DNA of 54,785 nt from Phycisphaerae bacterium (GTDB taxonomy: Bacteria; Planctomycetota; Phycisphaerae; Sedimentisphaerales; Anaerohalosphaeraceae). Of the stretch, positions 18,949 through 27,290 are shown in pieces (the stretch's first letter is position 1; the number at the start of each line of letters is the position of its first letter). Where the stretch lies: assembly GCA_018052735.1 (NCBI GenBank), contig JAGPMT010000016.1:1-54785 (forward strand), read 5' to 3'. Under the pieces are notes generated by a model. That model searched no databases and was not told the DNA's origin. It worked only from the letters and a program-made list of their open reading frames with translations. The position numbers were made by a program, and so were the translations under genes.

Positions 18949-19335
18949 ATGAAAGTAAAAGGGTTTACATTGATTGAGCTGATGGTCGTAATTCTGATTG
19001 TTGGAATTCTGGCAGCTGCTTCGGTCCCGATGATGCGGGGCCGCATCGATTCGGCCAAGTGGTCTGAAGCCAATGCAACCGCCGGAACGATTCGCTCGGC
19101 TGTTCGCGTGTATTTTGCCGAACACGGCGAAGCTCCCACCGGTGTTATGAATGCGGCCAATATGAGCTTGCTGGGCTTTACGTCTGCTGATTTAACAGGA
19201 ACCTATTTTGTTCCCGGCGACTACAACATCACCAGCGTAGATGCCAACGGCAATGCGACGATTACCGTTACGGGCAGCCAAACAAATGCTCCAAGCGGTT
19301 CCAAGACCCTCAGTGCTTCTGGAACATGGAACTGA
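18949..19335 (+). CDS. Major pseudopilin (GspG/type IV pilin-like)
   Basis: 128 residues. The leader is only MKVKG, then the prepilin motif G|FTLIEL with Glu at +5 and a hydrophobic helix (MVVILIVGILAAASVPMM). The globular part is small and Cys-free (RIDSAKWSEANATAGTIRSAVRVYF onward). First of the pilin genes, with an AGGAG site and a strong hairpin directly after it. Both features fit a highly expressed main subunit. Whether it forms a surface pilus or a short periplasmic pseudopilus cannot be told from sequence. Confidence 0.9.
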   Translation: MKVKGFTLIELMVVILIVGILAAASVPMMRGRIDSAKWSEANATAGTIRSAVRVYFAEHGEAPTGVMNAANMSLLGFTSADLTGTYFVPGDYNITSVDANGNATITVTGSQTNAPSGSKTLSASGTWN

Positions 19336-19359
19336 CAGACAGCATATTGCTAGCGCACG

Positions 19360-19401
19360 GAGGCGGCAAGAGATGCAACAGAATCTCTTGTCGCCTCTTT
19401 T
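19360..19401 (+). terminator. Terminator-like hairpin after the major pseudopilin gene
   Basis: A 15-bp stem (19360-19374 with 19383-19397, one G-T pair) with an 8-base loop, followed by TTTT. It probably stops part of the transcription or protects the pilin mRNA, giving more major pilin than minor subunits, a common pilus-operon arrangement. Confidence 0.7.
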
Positions 19402-19471
19402 GTCTGTAAGCAGCCGGCACGGGAGGTATGGGATTGGAGGTGCCGGCAAATCAGCCGAATGAGGAATGGGA

Positions 19472-19999
19472 ATGATCTACAGAGGCAGAATGCCATACCC
19501 GGCAGCAGCCAGCAGGCGGATTAGGATGCAGACAGCATTTACGCTGATCGAGGTGATGCTGTCGATCCTCATTGTGATGGTGCTGGTTACGGGAGCCATG
19601 GGGTATCAGTATTTCAGCGCCCGCGATGTAAAACTTGCCGAAGTCCACACCTCCGCAGCGCGGCTTGCGCTGCTGCTGCTGGAAAGCTGGAAGGGTGTTC
19701 AGGGCGACGCGGGATTTGATCCAGTCAGCACTTTTGCTGGACAGCTTGATATTCAATCCGCTCAAGAAGGCCCCCCTGCGGCGACTAATACAGGCGGTGC
19801 CCTGCTGACGTGTCTGGGCTTTTATCAGGTTCAATTGAATGGAGTGTGCTATTATGTAACGCCGGCTTGGCAGCCACCTTCAGACCTTGAACCGATGGTG
19901 CTCAATGTTACTATTGCCTGGCGGCGCGATTACAGACCGGGGCCGCTGACAGGCGATGAACCTCTTGTCCGGTATTCCGCTTTTCTTGTGCAGAACTGA
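19472..19999 (+). CDS. Minor pseudopilin, I/PilV-like, cassette copy 1
   Basis: 175 residues from the ATG at 19472, which has GAGGA 6 bases upstream; an ATG two codons earlier directly abuts that site. A 20-odd residue basic leader precedes A|FTLIEVM (Glu at +5), then a hydrophobic helix. Position -1 is Ala and not the usual Gly. The globular part contains ARLALLLLESWKGVQGDAGFDP, closely echoed in the gene at 21.8 kb (ARTAHVLIEAWKGHKGAADFDP). First gene of a three-gene minor pseudopilin set that occurs twice. Confidence 0.85.
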   Translation: MIYRGRMPYPAAASRRIRMQTAFTLIEVMLSILIVMVLVTGAMGYQYFSARDVKLAEVHTSAARLALLLLESWKGVQGDAGFDPVSTFAGQLDIQSAQEGPPAATNTGGALLTCLGFYQVQLNGVCYYVTPAWQPPSDLEPMVLNVTIAWRRDYRPGPLTGDEPLVRYSAFLVQN

Positions 20000-20008
20000 T
20001 CAAAGACG

Positions 20009-20542
20009 ATGAAACACTACAGCGTACAGGCAGATCGATGCGGATTTACACTGATTGAGCTGATGACAGCCATAGCGCTGGTTTCGATTGTCATTCTCAG
20101 CATCGGTTTTTTGCTGGCCGATGGGCAGCGGGCTTTGGCCCGTCAGCGCAGCCGGGTGTTCAGCGATGCAGCGGCTGACGGATTTGCTATTCAGAAGGTA
20201 TTTGATGCAGTCTGCCGCAAAGCCAGTATGCGTAAAGCCGTTATAGCCGACGAAGGCCGAACGCTGGAGTTGTATTATTGGAATGCCGGCTCGACCACTT
20301 CCTCGCCGGAAAATTATGCCCGTTTTTACCAATCGGACAGGGATGTATTTATCCAGCACGGCAGATTACTGCCTGGGACCTGGCAGCCGGATGCGGATGC
20401 ACCTGTTTCAACAATCTTGCTGGCACGGCAGGTTGATACGATAGCATTTGTTGCGGAAGGAACATCCGTGCAGATGTTTCTGACTTTTGAAGATCCGGAT
20501 CTGATGCCGGTTGTCTGCTCCTCGGTGCGGCACAATGATTAG
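20009..20542 (+). CDS. Minor pseudopilin, J/PilW-like, cassette copy 1
   Basis: 177 residues. Leader of 12 residues (MKHYSVQADRCG), then G|FTLIELMTAIALVSIVIL with Glu at +5. The following segment (GQRALARQRSRVFSDAAADG...FDAVCRKASM) aligns with the second-cassette gene at 22.3 kb (TQRGWLDSYAKV...FDKVVRKASR). The second half contains YYWNAGST and FYQSDRDVF, and the partner has FYYSDWLAS and FYRNSADPS. Starts 9 bases after the preceding gene, so the two are co-transcribed. Probably part of the pseudopilus tip complex with its I- and K-like neighbours. Confidence 0.85.
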   Translation: MKHYSVQADRCGFTLIELMTAIALVSIVILSIGFLLADGQRALARQRSRVFSDAAADGFAIQKVFDAVCRKASMRKAVIADEGRTLELYYWNAGSTTSSPENYARFYQSDRDVFIQHGRLLPGTWQPDADAPVSTILLARQVDTIAFVAEGTSVQMFLTFEDPDLMPVVCSSVRHND

Positions 20543-20554
20543 CAGGGTAGAACG

Positions 20555-21772
20555 ATGGGTGTACAAATAATCAGAAAACAGCGAAAAGGGGCCATCTTGG
20601 CATTGATGGTTATGGTTATTCTGCTGCTGTCGATGACCTCGCTGGCACTCATGAAGGTGGGGCAGGAAGCTCGGCTTCGTACTGTTCGCAATGCTTCTCA
20701 AATTGCTGCTCGTTTTGCTGCAGATGCGGGCATCGAACAGGTGATTTACCAAATGAACAAACAGCTGGCAGCTGGGGCATGGACGCTCGATGAGATTCCT
20801 GTCTATACGGCACAGCCGATGTCCGGCTGTACAGCCAGCTACACGGTAACTTTTACCTCCGGTTCGCTGGCCGGCGGCTACCAGATTACGTCGGAAGGAC
20901 GCTGCGGCGGGCAGATCCGGATGGTTCGGGCTACGGTTGGATTAACCAGTCCTTTTGCTGAAAATTATGCCGTCTTGACGCAAGGAAGCATGGCCTTTAA
21001 AAATAAATCGATCGTGGCAGGATACAATTCAGCCGATCCGCTGGATACCGATGTATCGGTACGCATCGGCACGCTCAGCACAGGCAGCGGAGCTGTTGAT
21101 ATCTACAACGGCAGCACAATCCATGCGGATGTTTATGTGGGGCCCGAGGGCGACCCTCAGCGGGTCATTAACCAGCACGGCGGCGCCAGCGTGGCGGGGG
21201 AGTATTTTGTTATGCCTGTCAGCATAAATCTGCCGGTAATTGAGCCGCCTGATTATGTTGCCTCACGCGGGTCGCTAAAGGTCAACAGTGATCTCACACT
21301 GCATGCCGCCGACAGCGGGAAATATACAAGCATCAATGTTAAAAACGGCAAAACGCTGATTGTCGGCGGAGATTTGACGCTATATGTAACCGGAGATATC
21401 GATTTGGGAAACGGCGCCAAAATAGAAGTGGAAAACAACGGTTCTTTAAAGCTCTATTTTAAAGGCAGCATCGATGCCCGGAACTCCGCAGGCATCAGCA
21501 ACAAAAGCCGAATCCCCTCCAAAGTAAAGCTGTTTGGCACAGGGACCAACCAGAGCATCGATTTGAAAAATGACGGGGCATTATATGGTGTTGTCTATGC
21601 CCCAGAGGCCCAGATGACGGTTCATAATAAAACGGATGTCTACGGTTCTATTATCGTTCATGATTTTGAGCTGAAAAACGGCGGAAATATGTATTATGAT
21701 GAAGCCTTGAAAAATGTTTCGCTGGACGACGAATGCATCCGTTTTGCCGTAACCCGCTGGGAGGATTTATAA
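20555..21772 (+). CDS. K/PilX-like tip pseudopilin with beta-helical passenger, cassette copy 1
   Basis: 405 residues. The N-terminus KQRKGAILALMVMVILLLSM is a type III-like hydrophobic start without Glu at +5, as in GspK and PilX. Then comes the ARFAADAGIEQVIYQMNK segment typical of PilX-type proteins. The C-terminal two thirds (about 150-405) is repetitive and rich in Asn/Gly (YGVVYAPEAQMTVHNKTDVYGSI), like the DUF7305 beta-helix region, ending YYDEALKNVSLDDECIRFAVTRW. Its copy at 22.9 kb ends in the same pattern. K-like subunits lacking Glu5 cap the pseudopilus, so this is the likely tip with an exposed domain. 12 bases separate it from the J-like gene. Confidence 0.82.
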   Translation: MGVQIIRKQRKGAILALMVMVILLLSMTSLALMKVGQEARLRTVRNASQIAARFAADAGIEQVIYQMNKQLAAGAWTLDEIPVYTAQPMSGCTASYTVTFTSGSLAGGYQITSEGRCGGQIRMVRATVGLTSPFAENYAVLTQGSMAFKNKSIVAGYNSADPLDTDVSVRIGTLSTGSGAVDIYNGSTIHADVYVGPEGDPQRVINQHGGASVAGEYFVMPVSINLPVIEPPDYVASRGSLKVNSDLTLHAADSGKYTSINVKNGKTLIVGGDLTLYVTGDIDLGNGAKIEVENNGSLKLYFKGSIDARNSAGISNKSRIPSKVKLFGTGTNQSIDLKNDGALYGVVYAPEAQMTVHNKTDVYGSIIVHDFELKNGGNMYYDEALKNVSLDDECIRFAVTRWEDL

Positions 21773-21793
21773 TTCTTCCGAAAGGAGGTCGCA

Positions 21794-22273
21794 ATGAATC
21801 ATACTGCAGCGCATCCTGTAAGAAAACAGGCATTTACTCTGATTGAATGCCTGATTGTAATGCTGATTTTGATGATCAGCATCGGCGGCATCATGGGCTT
21901 TCGCTACCATGCGGTTCTGAATGCCGAACGGGCTGAAACGCACCTTTTGGCCGCCCGCACGGCGCATGTGCTGATTGAGGCCTGGAAAGGCCATAAGGGA
22001 GCCGCTGATTTTGATCCTACTTTGCCGGGATTTGATTCTTGTTTCCAAATACAGCCGGGCAGCATTTTCGGCACAGAAAGTGCTGCCTTGACCGGTTCCG
22101 AATATCGCTATTTGGGTACTTACCGGGTGGATGTCGAAGGCCGTTCTTTCCGAGCTGACCTGGTCTATCAAAACGATACCGGCATTGACCGGCTGCGAAC
22201 ACTGTATGTAGTGATAAGCTGGCAGGACAAGCAGCCCCGACGCTTATATCTGTCCACCCTCACACAAACATAA
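21794..22273 (+). CDS. Minor pseudopilin, I/PilV-like, cassette copy 2
   Basis: 159 residues, preceded by a near-perfect AAAGGAGGT site. Leader MNHTAAHPVRKQA, then A|FTLIECLIVMLILMI with Glu at +5 and again Ala at -1. The globular part shows ARTAHVLIEAWKGHKGAADF, matching the first-cassette gene at 19.5 kb. The C-terminal part (YLGTYRVDVEGRSFRADL...LYVVISWQ) parallels the copy's CLGFYQVQLNGVCYYV...LNVTIAW. It opens the second I-J-K set. Confidence 0.87.
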   Translation: MNHTAAHPVRKQAFTLIECLIVMLILMISIGGIMGFRYHAVLNAERAETHLLAARTAHVLIEAWKGHKGAADFDPTLPGFDSCFQIQPGSIFGTESAALTGSEYRYLGTYRVDVEGRSFRADLVYQNDTGIDRLRTLYVVISWQDKQPRRLYLSTLTQT

Positions 22274-22285
22274 AAGGACCGTCTT

Positions 22286-22801
22286 ATGAAATCCATGCCA
22301 ATGAAAGCCGGATTTTCTCTAACAGAACTGACTTTAGCCATAGCGATCAGTTCTATTATCCTGCTGGCTGTTGCCGTAGTGATGCTGGATACACAGCGGG
22401 GCTGGCTGGATTCGTATGCAAAAGTCAACAGCAGGGCGATTGCGGATGCTGCCGTAGCCAAAACGGCCTTTGACAAGGTTGTGCGCAAAGCATCCCGCAC
22501 GCTGTATTATTTCGATGCAATTGATGATATTACAGTTTTTTATTACAGCGATTGGCTGGCAAGCCCCCAATTGGACCGTTTTGCCCGATTCTACCGTAAT
22601 TCTGCTGATCCATCCTGCCTCTATGTTCAATACGGCGATGTGGGCACAGGTCAAGTTTTGTCGGAAGTTTGTCTGGCTTCCACGGTGGCAGATTTGGAAT
22701 TCCGACCGCTTAACGGTGCTATTGAAATGAAATTGGTTCTGCAGGATGACCACGAATCGACTGTAATGGTTACGACGGCTATTTTGCACAATGATGGTTA
22801 A
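22286..22801 (+). CDS. Minor pseudopilin, J/PilW-like, cassette copy 2
   Basis: 171 residues with AAAAGGA upstream. Leader MKSMPMKAG, then G|FSLTELTLAIAISSIILLAV with Glu at +5. The mid-region KTAFDKVVRKASRTLYYFDAI matches the copy-1 gene. The last residues TTAILHNDG parallel CSSVRHND there. The spacing of 12 bases to the preceding gene implies translation from one message. Diverged enough from copy 1 to suggest an old duplication with separate roles. Confidence 0.85.
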   Translation: MKSMPMKAGFSLTELTLAIAISSIILLAVAVVMLDTQRGWLDSYAKVNSRAIADAAVAKTAFDKVVRKASRTLYYFDAIDDITVFYYSDWLASPQLDRFARFYRNSADPSCLYVQYGDVGTGQVLSEVCLASTVADLEFRPLNGAIEMKLVLQDDHESTVMVTTAILHNDG

Positions 22802-22865
22802 GTCATCCTGCATCCAGGCCGATACCTGGTTAGAAAATGTATTGAAGATTCAGAAAGTCCGATAA

Positions 22866-24113
22866 ATGAAAACTGTAAGACAGAACATATTGCCTCAAAA
22901 AGAACAGACCGGCTCTGTTTTGGTCCTTGTACTGGTGATTGTGATGGTCTGTTTTATTATCGGAACCAGCGTTTTACTGCTTGGAACACAGTCACGCATG
23001 GCATCCCTTGACCAGATACAAGATATGGAAGCCCGTCTGGCCGCTGACGCCGGGGTAGAACGTGCGGTCCAAGAGATCAATAATGCAGTGATCGCTAAAA
23101 CTTGGTCTGCTGATCTGCTCCCTTCGGCCAGCGGCGTCGAAATGCCTTTTTCCAATGCTATTTATTCCGTAACAACGACCTATGATTCTGCCGATGGCTA
23201 TCGCATAGCATCTACTGGTATCGACCGCAATCGCAGCCGTACAGTCAGAGCCGCTTTGCGGCTCAAAGGTCTGTTTGATAATGCAATTCAATGCCGAAAC
23301 AATATTATTCTTAAAAGCGGTACAGTCGTTCAAAGCGTTGATTCAAACGTCTCATTAAATCCGGACGATTGCAGTCAGAAAGTTATTATCGGGACCAACA
23401 GTACAGAGGCCTGCTCAATTATTCTGAACAATAACGTCGTTGTAGATGGCGATGTTGTGGTAGGATTCGGCGGCGATGTAGCCAGAGTCATCAAAGATCA
23501 GGGTGCCATTTTTGACCGCAGCTATGCACTGTCTTCAACCCTCGATTTTCCGCAGGTTTCCCCGCCGCCGCTGCTGGGACCCAATACAAAAATCGAGGTT
23601 AAAACAGGAGAAAAAACAATCGGACCGGGCGGTGATTTTCCCGCCGGCGGCCGGTTTTCCTCTGTCAAATTGGGGCAAGGTGCTACCCTGCGGGTTATCG
23701 GTGACTGCACGTTGTATATAACCGGCACTGTGGATATGGGGCAAAACAGCGAAATTCTTCTGGATCCGGCTTATAATGCCTCCTTGACGGTCTATTTGGA
23801 CGGCAACTGGATTTCCGACAACAATTCAGGCATCAATAACGCCATCCAGATTCCCTCGCGTTTTAAGCTGTACGGGACAGGGCCGATTGGCCAAAAAATC
23901 GATTTGAAGGCCAAAACCGATGCATTTGGCGTTATTTATGCGCCAAATGCGGATTTGACGGTCTATTCCGGGGGCAATATTTACGGAAGTTTTGTGGCCA
24001 ATAATTTCGAATTGAAAAGTCCGGCAAATTTTTACTATGACGCTGCACTCAAGACGGTTTCTGTAACGGATGAAGGTGCTCGATTTGTCATCAGCCGCTG
24101 GAATGAAGAATAA
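22866..24113 (+). CDS. K/PilX-like tip pseudopilin with beta-helical passenger, cassette copy 2
   Basis: 415 residues. The N-terminus KEQTGSVLVLVLVIVMVCF has no Glu at +5, as expected of GspK/PilX-type tip subunits. ARLADAGVERAVQEI-type helix follows (as written: ARLAADAGVERAVQEINN). The repetitive C-terminal region (FGVIYAPNADLTVYSGGNIYG) and the end FYYDAALKTVSVTDEGARFVISRW mirror copy 1 of this cassette at 20.6 kb. Having two such tips suggests either two alternative filament ends or two secretion substrates. Confidence 0.82.
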   Translation: MKTVRQNILPQKEQTGSVLVLVLVIVMVCFIIGTSVLLLGTQSRMASLDQIQDMEARLAADAGVERAVQEINNAVIAKTWSADLLPSASGVEMPFSNAIYSVTTTYDSADGYRIASTGIDRNRSRTVRAALRLKGLFDNAIQCRNNIILKSGTVVQSVDSNVSLNPDDCSQKVIIGTNSTEACSIILNNNVVVDGDVVVGFGGDVARVIKDQGAIFDRSYALSSTLDFPQVSPPPLLGPNTKIEVKTGEKTIGPGGDFPAGGRFSSVKLGQGATLRVIGDCTLYITGTVDMGQNSEILLDPAYNASLTVYLDGNWISDNNSGINNAIQIPSRFKLYGTGPIGQKIDLKAKTDAFGVIYAPNADLTVYSGGNIYGSFVANNFELKSPANFYYDAALKTVSVTDEGARFVISRWNEE

Positions 24114-24125
24114 CGGAACAAAAGT

Positions 24126-25202
24126 ATGGCACTCAATTTACTGACGCATCGACAAATTGAACCGGCTGGTCTGGACATCGGAACGTCCGCGGTCAAGCTG
24201 GTCCGCCTGCGCAAAACCAGTGATGGGTATGCTCTTGCGGCGGCTGTCAGACAGCCGATTGACGGCGGCACAGGAGACGAAAAACAGCGTCGTCTGAGTT
24301 GTGCCGAAGCGGTTAAGGCCTGCTTTCAAAAGGCCGGCCTGAAAAGCCGAAGTGCTGTGACCGGTGTTTCAGGCCCGGAAGTGATGATACGGGGCTTTAA
24401 ATTAGGACCGCTGCCGATGGAAGCTGTTGGTCAGGCAGTCGCCATTGAAGCCCAGCAGGTCTGTCCGCTTGATATGAAGCATAGTGTGCTGGACTATCAG
24501 CTTATCGAAAGTCAGCCGATAGTGTCCCCTGACGGCCGTACTGTCCAGCCGAAACATGGTGTGATGGCAGTTGCCGCCGAACATGTGCTTCAAGAGAAAA
24601 TGCAGATTCTTGCTGAGGCAGGCGTTCGGGTCCTGATGATTGATGCCGATGCATTGGCCCTTCTGAATTGTCTCAATGAGCTGCAGTTGCTCGAAACCGG
24701 CGGAACGGCAGCAGTGGTCGATATGGGTATGATGTTCACCAATGTCGTCATTTACGGTCAGGACGGCCTGCCGTTTGTGCGCGATATTCATATCGGCGGG
24801 CAGCGGATTGCCGAGCAGCTCAGTCAAATGCTTGCGGTTTCCGAAAGCCAGGCCTGCCGGTTTCTGGCCGGCGAACCCTCACCGGAGGTGCCGCAGAATA
24901 AGGTGCTGCTGGCTTTAAATGATGCGATCCGGCCGCTGGCCAACGCGATTAACGAGACCCTGCGGTTCTATTCGTTTCAGGAAAAAGGCGCTGGCCTGGA
25001 CAGCATTTATTTATCCGGTGGATTGGCGCAAACGGGGTCTTTTGTGGAATTTCTTGCTGACGCTCTGCCGGCGCCGGTACATATTCTAAATCCGTTTGAG
25101 GCCATGCCTGTTGATGATGCTATTCCCAACGCAGCCGAACTGATTCAAAGCGGTCCGGCATTTGCTGTGGCCGCAGGTCTTGCAATGAGGATGGTCGAAT
25201 GA
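24126..25202 (+). CDS. PilM-like actin-fold ATPase of the pseudopilus platform
   Basis: 358 residues. FtsA/PilM actin-like fold: phosphate-1 motif GLDIGTSAVKLVRL (about 15-28), middle AAVVDMGMMFTNVVIYGQDGLPFVRDIHIGG, and late IYLSGGLAQ. PilM docks on the cytoplasmic tail of PilN and connects to the assembly ATPase; in T2SS the cytoplasmic half of GspL is the equivalent. Starts 12 bases after the second K-like gene and overlaps the next gene by 4 bases, so it is tightly coupled. Confidence 0.9.
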   Translation: MALNLLTHRQIEPAGLDIGTSAVKLVRLRKTSDGYALAAAVRQPIDGGTGDEKQRRLSCAEAVKACFQKAGLKSRSAVTGVSGPEVMIRGFKLGPLPMEAVGQAVAIEAQQVCPLDMKHSVLDYQLIESQPIVSPDGRTVQPKHGVMAVAAEHVLQEKMQILAEAGVRVLMIDADALALLNCLNELQLLETGGTAAVVDMGMMFTNVVIYGQDGLPFVRDIHIGGQRIAEQLSQMLAVSESQACRFLAGEPSPEVPQNKVLLALNDAIRPLANAINETLRFYSFQEKGAGLDSIYLSGGLAQTGSFVEFLADALPAPVHILNPFEAMPVDDAIPNAAELIQSGPAFAVAAGLAMRMVE

Positions 25203-25843
25203 TGTTTTCTATCGATTTGCTCAAAGGAAAGGGATTGCCGGAAAAGACCGATCTGAAGCGGATTGGTCTTAAAGCAGTTCCTTTACTGATTCCGATTTTG
25301 GCCGTAGGGGGGCTGGCCGCTTCATGGCAGCATAGCAAAGCGCTTCTGGAATCCCAGAAAGCCGCCCTCCAGACGCATCAGGAGCAGATGGCCTTGTATG
25401 CCGAGGATGCTGCCGCATACAGCAAAACCCTCGCCCAGATTAATAGTCTGCAGGGATGCTTGAAAGACATCTCTGCAGCCCTGGCCTATCGAATTCAGGT
25501 TTCGGATCTGCTGGTCGAACTTGTACAAACCCTGCCGGACAGCATCTTTCTCTATGAGATGAAGCTGGACCGGAATTCTGTTGTTGAAAAAATCCAGCAG
25601 GCCGATTCAGCCGATGCCAAGCAGCGGCTGGTCGTCCGCCGAAAACTGAATCTGATTCTCTGCGGTTTTGATGCCCAGCGAAGCGATCCGGCTGTTCAGG
25701 AATATCTCGACCGCCTCAAGCAGTCGGCGCGTCTTAGGTCTGTATTTGAGCAAATCAAGCCGACAGCCCGCCAGCAGGGGCAGGTGGACAATCGGGATGC
25801 CGTCTATTATGAAATTGAATGCGTTCTTAAGGAGCAGGGATGA
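25199..25843 (+). CDS. PilN-like inner-membrane platform protein
   Basis: 214 residues. An N-terminal cytoplasmic stub (MFSIDLLKGKGLP), a single membrane helix (about 29-46, AVPLLIPILAVGGLAAS), a coiled-coil region and a periplasmic ferredoxin-like domain. That is the fold and size of PilN or the periplasmic part of GspL. Starts within the stop of the PilM-like gene (ATGA overlap) and overlaps the PilO-like gene the same way. The short N-terminal motif probably binds the PilM-like protein, as in known systems. Confidence 0.82.
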   Translation: MMFSIDLLKGKGLPEKTDLKRIGLKAVPLLIPILAVGGLAASWQHSKALLESQKAALQTHQEQMALYAEDAAAYSKTLAQINSLQGCLKDISAALAYRIQVSDLLVELVQTLPDSIFLYEMKLDRNSVVEKIQQADSADAKQRLVVRRKLNLILCGFDAQRSDPAVQEYLDRLKQSARLRSVFEQIKPTARQQGQVDNRDAVYYEIECVLKEQG

Positions 25844-26478
25844 TCATGAAGCTGAAAAAAATAAAACTCAGCCGGTATGCCGGAATGCTTATTGCTGTAT
25901 GGAGCCTCTGCATCGTCCTCTTGGTCTTGGGGTATTGGCAGTGGTATCTGCCGCTTCAGGCCGAGCGGATTGAAGTCCAGCGGCAGTTTTCCGAAAGCAG
26001 CCAGCAGCTGGAACAAGCCCGCCTGGCAGCCCGGGAAGAAACAAAACAGCAGCTCAAGCAGCGATTGGAGCAGTCCAGCCGGACTATTGCGGACTTTTCT
26101 GTACCGGCTGACGGTGTAACCAATCTTGTTTTTCAAATCGGCCAGATTTCAAATGATCTGCGCCTAATTGATTTTTCCAGCAAGAACCCAAAGACTTCCT
26201 ACGCTTCGACGCTCGGAAGTACCAAGCGGCTGTCCGAAGGATGGCTGTCGGTGGAATTTTTTGCATCATTTGAACAGTTTGTCCGCTTCATCAACCAGCT
26301 GGAGCGGAACTGCCCTGCGGTGTTTGTGGAAAAACTCCAGTTTCGGCGGGCAACAGCGGAATCCAAAGGTCATGATATCAAGCTGGAGCTGTCGTTTTTG
26401 GCATCTGCTCAGCCCTCCGCTGAACCGGTTGCATCGGCAGCCGGCCTAACCGCAGCAGATAAGACTCTTAAGAATTAA
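25840..26478 (+). CDS. PilO-like inner-membrane platform protein
   Basis: 212 residues. One membrane helix near the N-terminus (about 14-36, MLIAVWSLCIVLLVLGYWQWYL), then a Gln/Glu-rich coiled coil (about 40-90) and a mixed alpha/beta periplasmic domain. This is the architecture of PilO/GspM. Overlaps the PilN-like gene by 4 bases; PilN and PilO pair as a heterodimer in studied systems. Sequence similarity to named families is weak by eye, so the call leans on topology and gene order. Confidence 0.78.
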   Translation: MIMKLKKIKLSRYAGMLIAVWSLCIVLLVLGYWQWYLPLQAERIEVQRQFSESSQQLEQARLAAREETKQQLKQRLEQSSRTIADFSVPADGVTNLVFQIGQISNDLRLIDFSSKNPKTSYASTLGSTKRLSEGWLSVEFFASFEQFVRFINQLERNCPAVFVEKLQFRRATAESKGHDIKLELSFLASAQPSAEPVASAAGLTAADKTLKN

Positions 26479-26495
26479 AGGCAAAATACGGCATC

Positions 26496-27290
26496 GTGAG
26501 AACCATTGCAATAACAAATCAGAAGGGCGGCTGCGGCAAGACCACAACAGCAGTCAATTTGGCTGCTGCACTGGCTGTCCGGGGGCAGCGCACGCTTTTA
26601 GTTGATCTGGATCCTCAGGGCCATGCCACTCTCGGATTGGGACTGATTCCGGAGCACTGTCAGCATACAATCTTTGATGTCATTGTTCAGGATGATTTGC
26701 CGGTATCGCGTATTCTGATGCCTTCCGGCATACCGCTGCTGATGATTGCTCCCAGCAATGTGCTTCTGTCAGGCGCCGAAGCAGCCCTGATGACAATGAA
26801 CCAGCGCGAATATGTTCTGTATAATCGCCTTCTTCAGGCTGACCTGTTTTTCGATTACTGCATTATCGATTGTTCTCCTTCTCTCAGTTTGTTGACGCTT
26901 AACGCCCTCAATGCGGCTTCCGATGTCATTATTCCTGTTCAGACGCATTATTATTCCATCGAAGGACTAAAACAGGTTCTGGAAACCCTCAGTGTAGTTC
27001 AGGAACGCTTCAATCCCCAGCTTCAAGTGCGGGGCATTTTGCTGACCTTGGCCGAAAAAAATGCAATTCTCTCACGTGATGTGGAACGGCAGATGCGGGA
27101 TTATTTCGGTCAGCTTATTTTTCAAACGGTCATTCACCGTAATATTCGATTGGCAGAGGCCCCGGCAGCGGGCCAATCCATCATCACTTACGATCCGGCC
27201 AATCCGGGTGCAAAAGAATACAGGCAATTAGCGGAAGAGATAACCTATGAGAAAGTCAGGACTACACAAGCAGATTTCGTCCATATTTGA
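26496..27290 (+). CDS. ParA/MinD-family ATPase within the pseudopilus operon
   Basis: 264 residues, GTG start. Deviant Walker A KGGCGKTT (10-17) with the signature Lys10, switch LLVDLDPQGHATLGLG (A' motif), Walker B YCIIDCSPSLSLLTLNAL and PVQTHYYSIEGLKQVLETL: a Soj/ParA-type protein, complete in length. No ParB, parS or replication gene is nearby, so chromosome partition is unlikely. Placed between the PilO-like gene and the GspB/C-like gene, it probably positions the machine in the cell, as ParA-like proteins do for other polar or distributed complexes. Its last 44 bases overlap the next gene. Confidence 0.88.
   Translation: MRTIAITNQKGGCGKTTTAVNLAAALAVRGQRTLLVDLDPQGHATLGLGLIPEHCQHTIFDVIVQDDLPVSRILMPSGIPLLMIAPSNVLLSGAEAALMTMNQREYVLYNRLLQADLFFDYCIIDCSPSLSLLTLNALNAASDVIIPVQTHYYSIEGLKQVLETLSVVQERFNPQLQVRGILLTLAEKNAILSRDVERQMRDYFGQLIFQTVIHRNIRLAEAPAAGQSIITYDPANPGAKEYRQLAEEITYEKVRTTQADFVHI

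Noticed and set aside
19430-19474. Tiny frame before the first I-like pseudopilin (possible leader peptide)
   Set aside because: Only about 15 codons, and its GGAGG site directly abuts the ATG; too little to support it.
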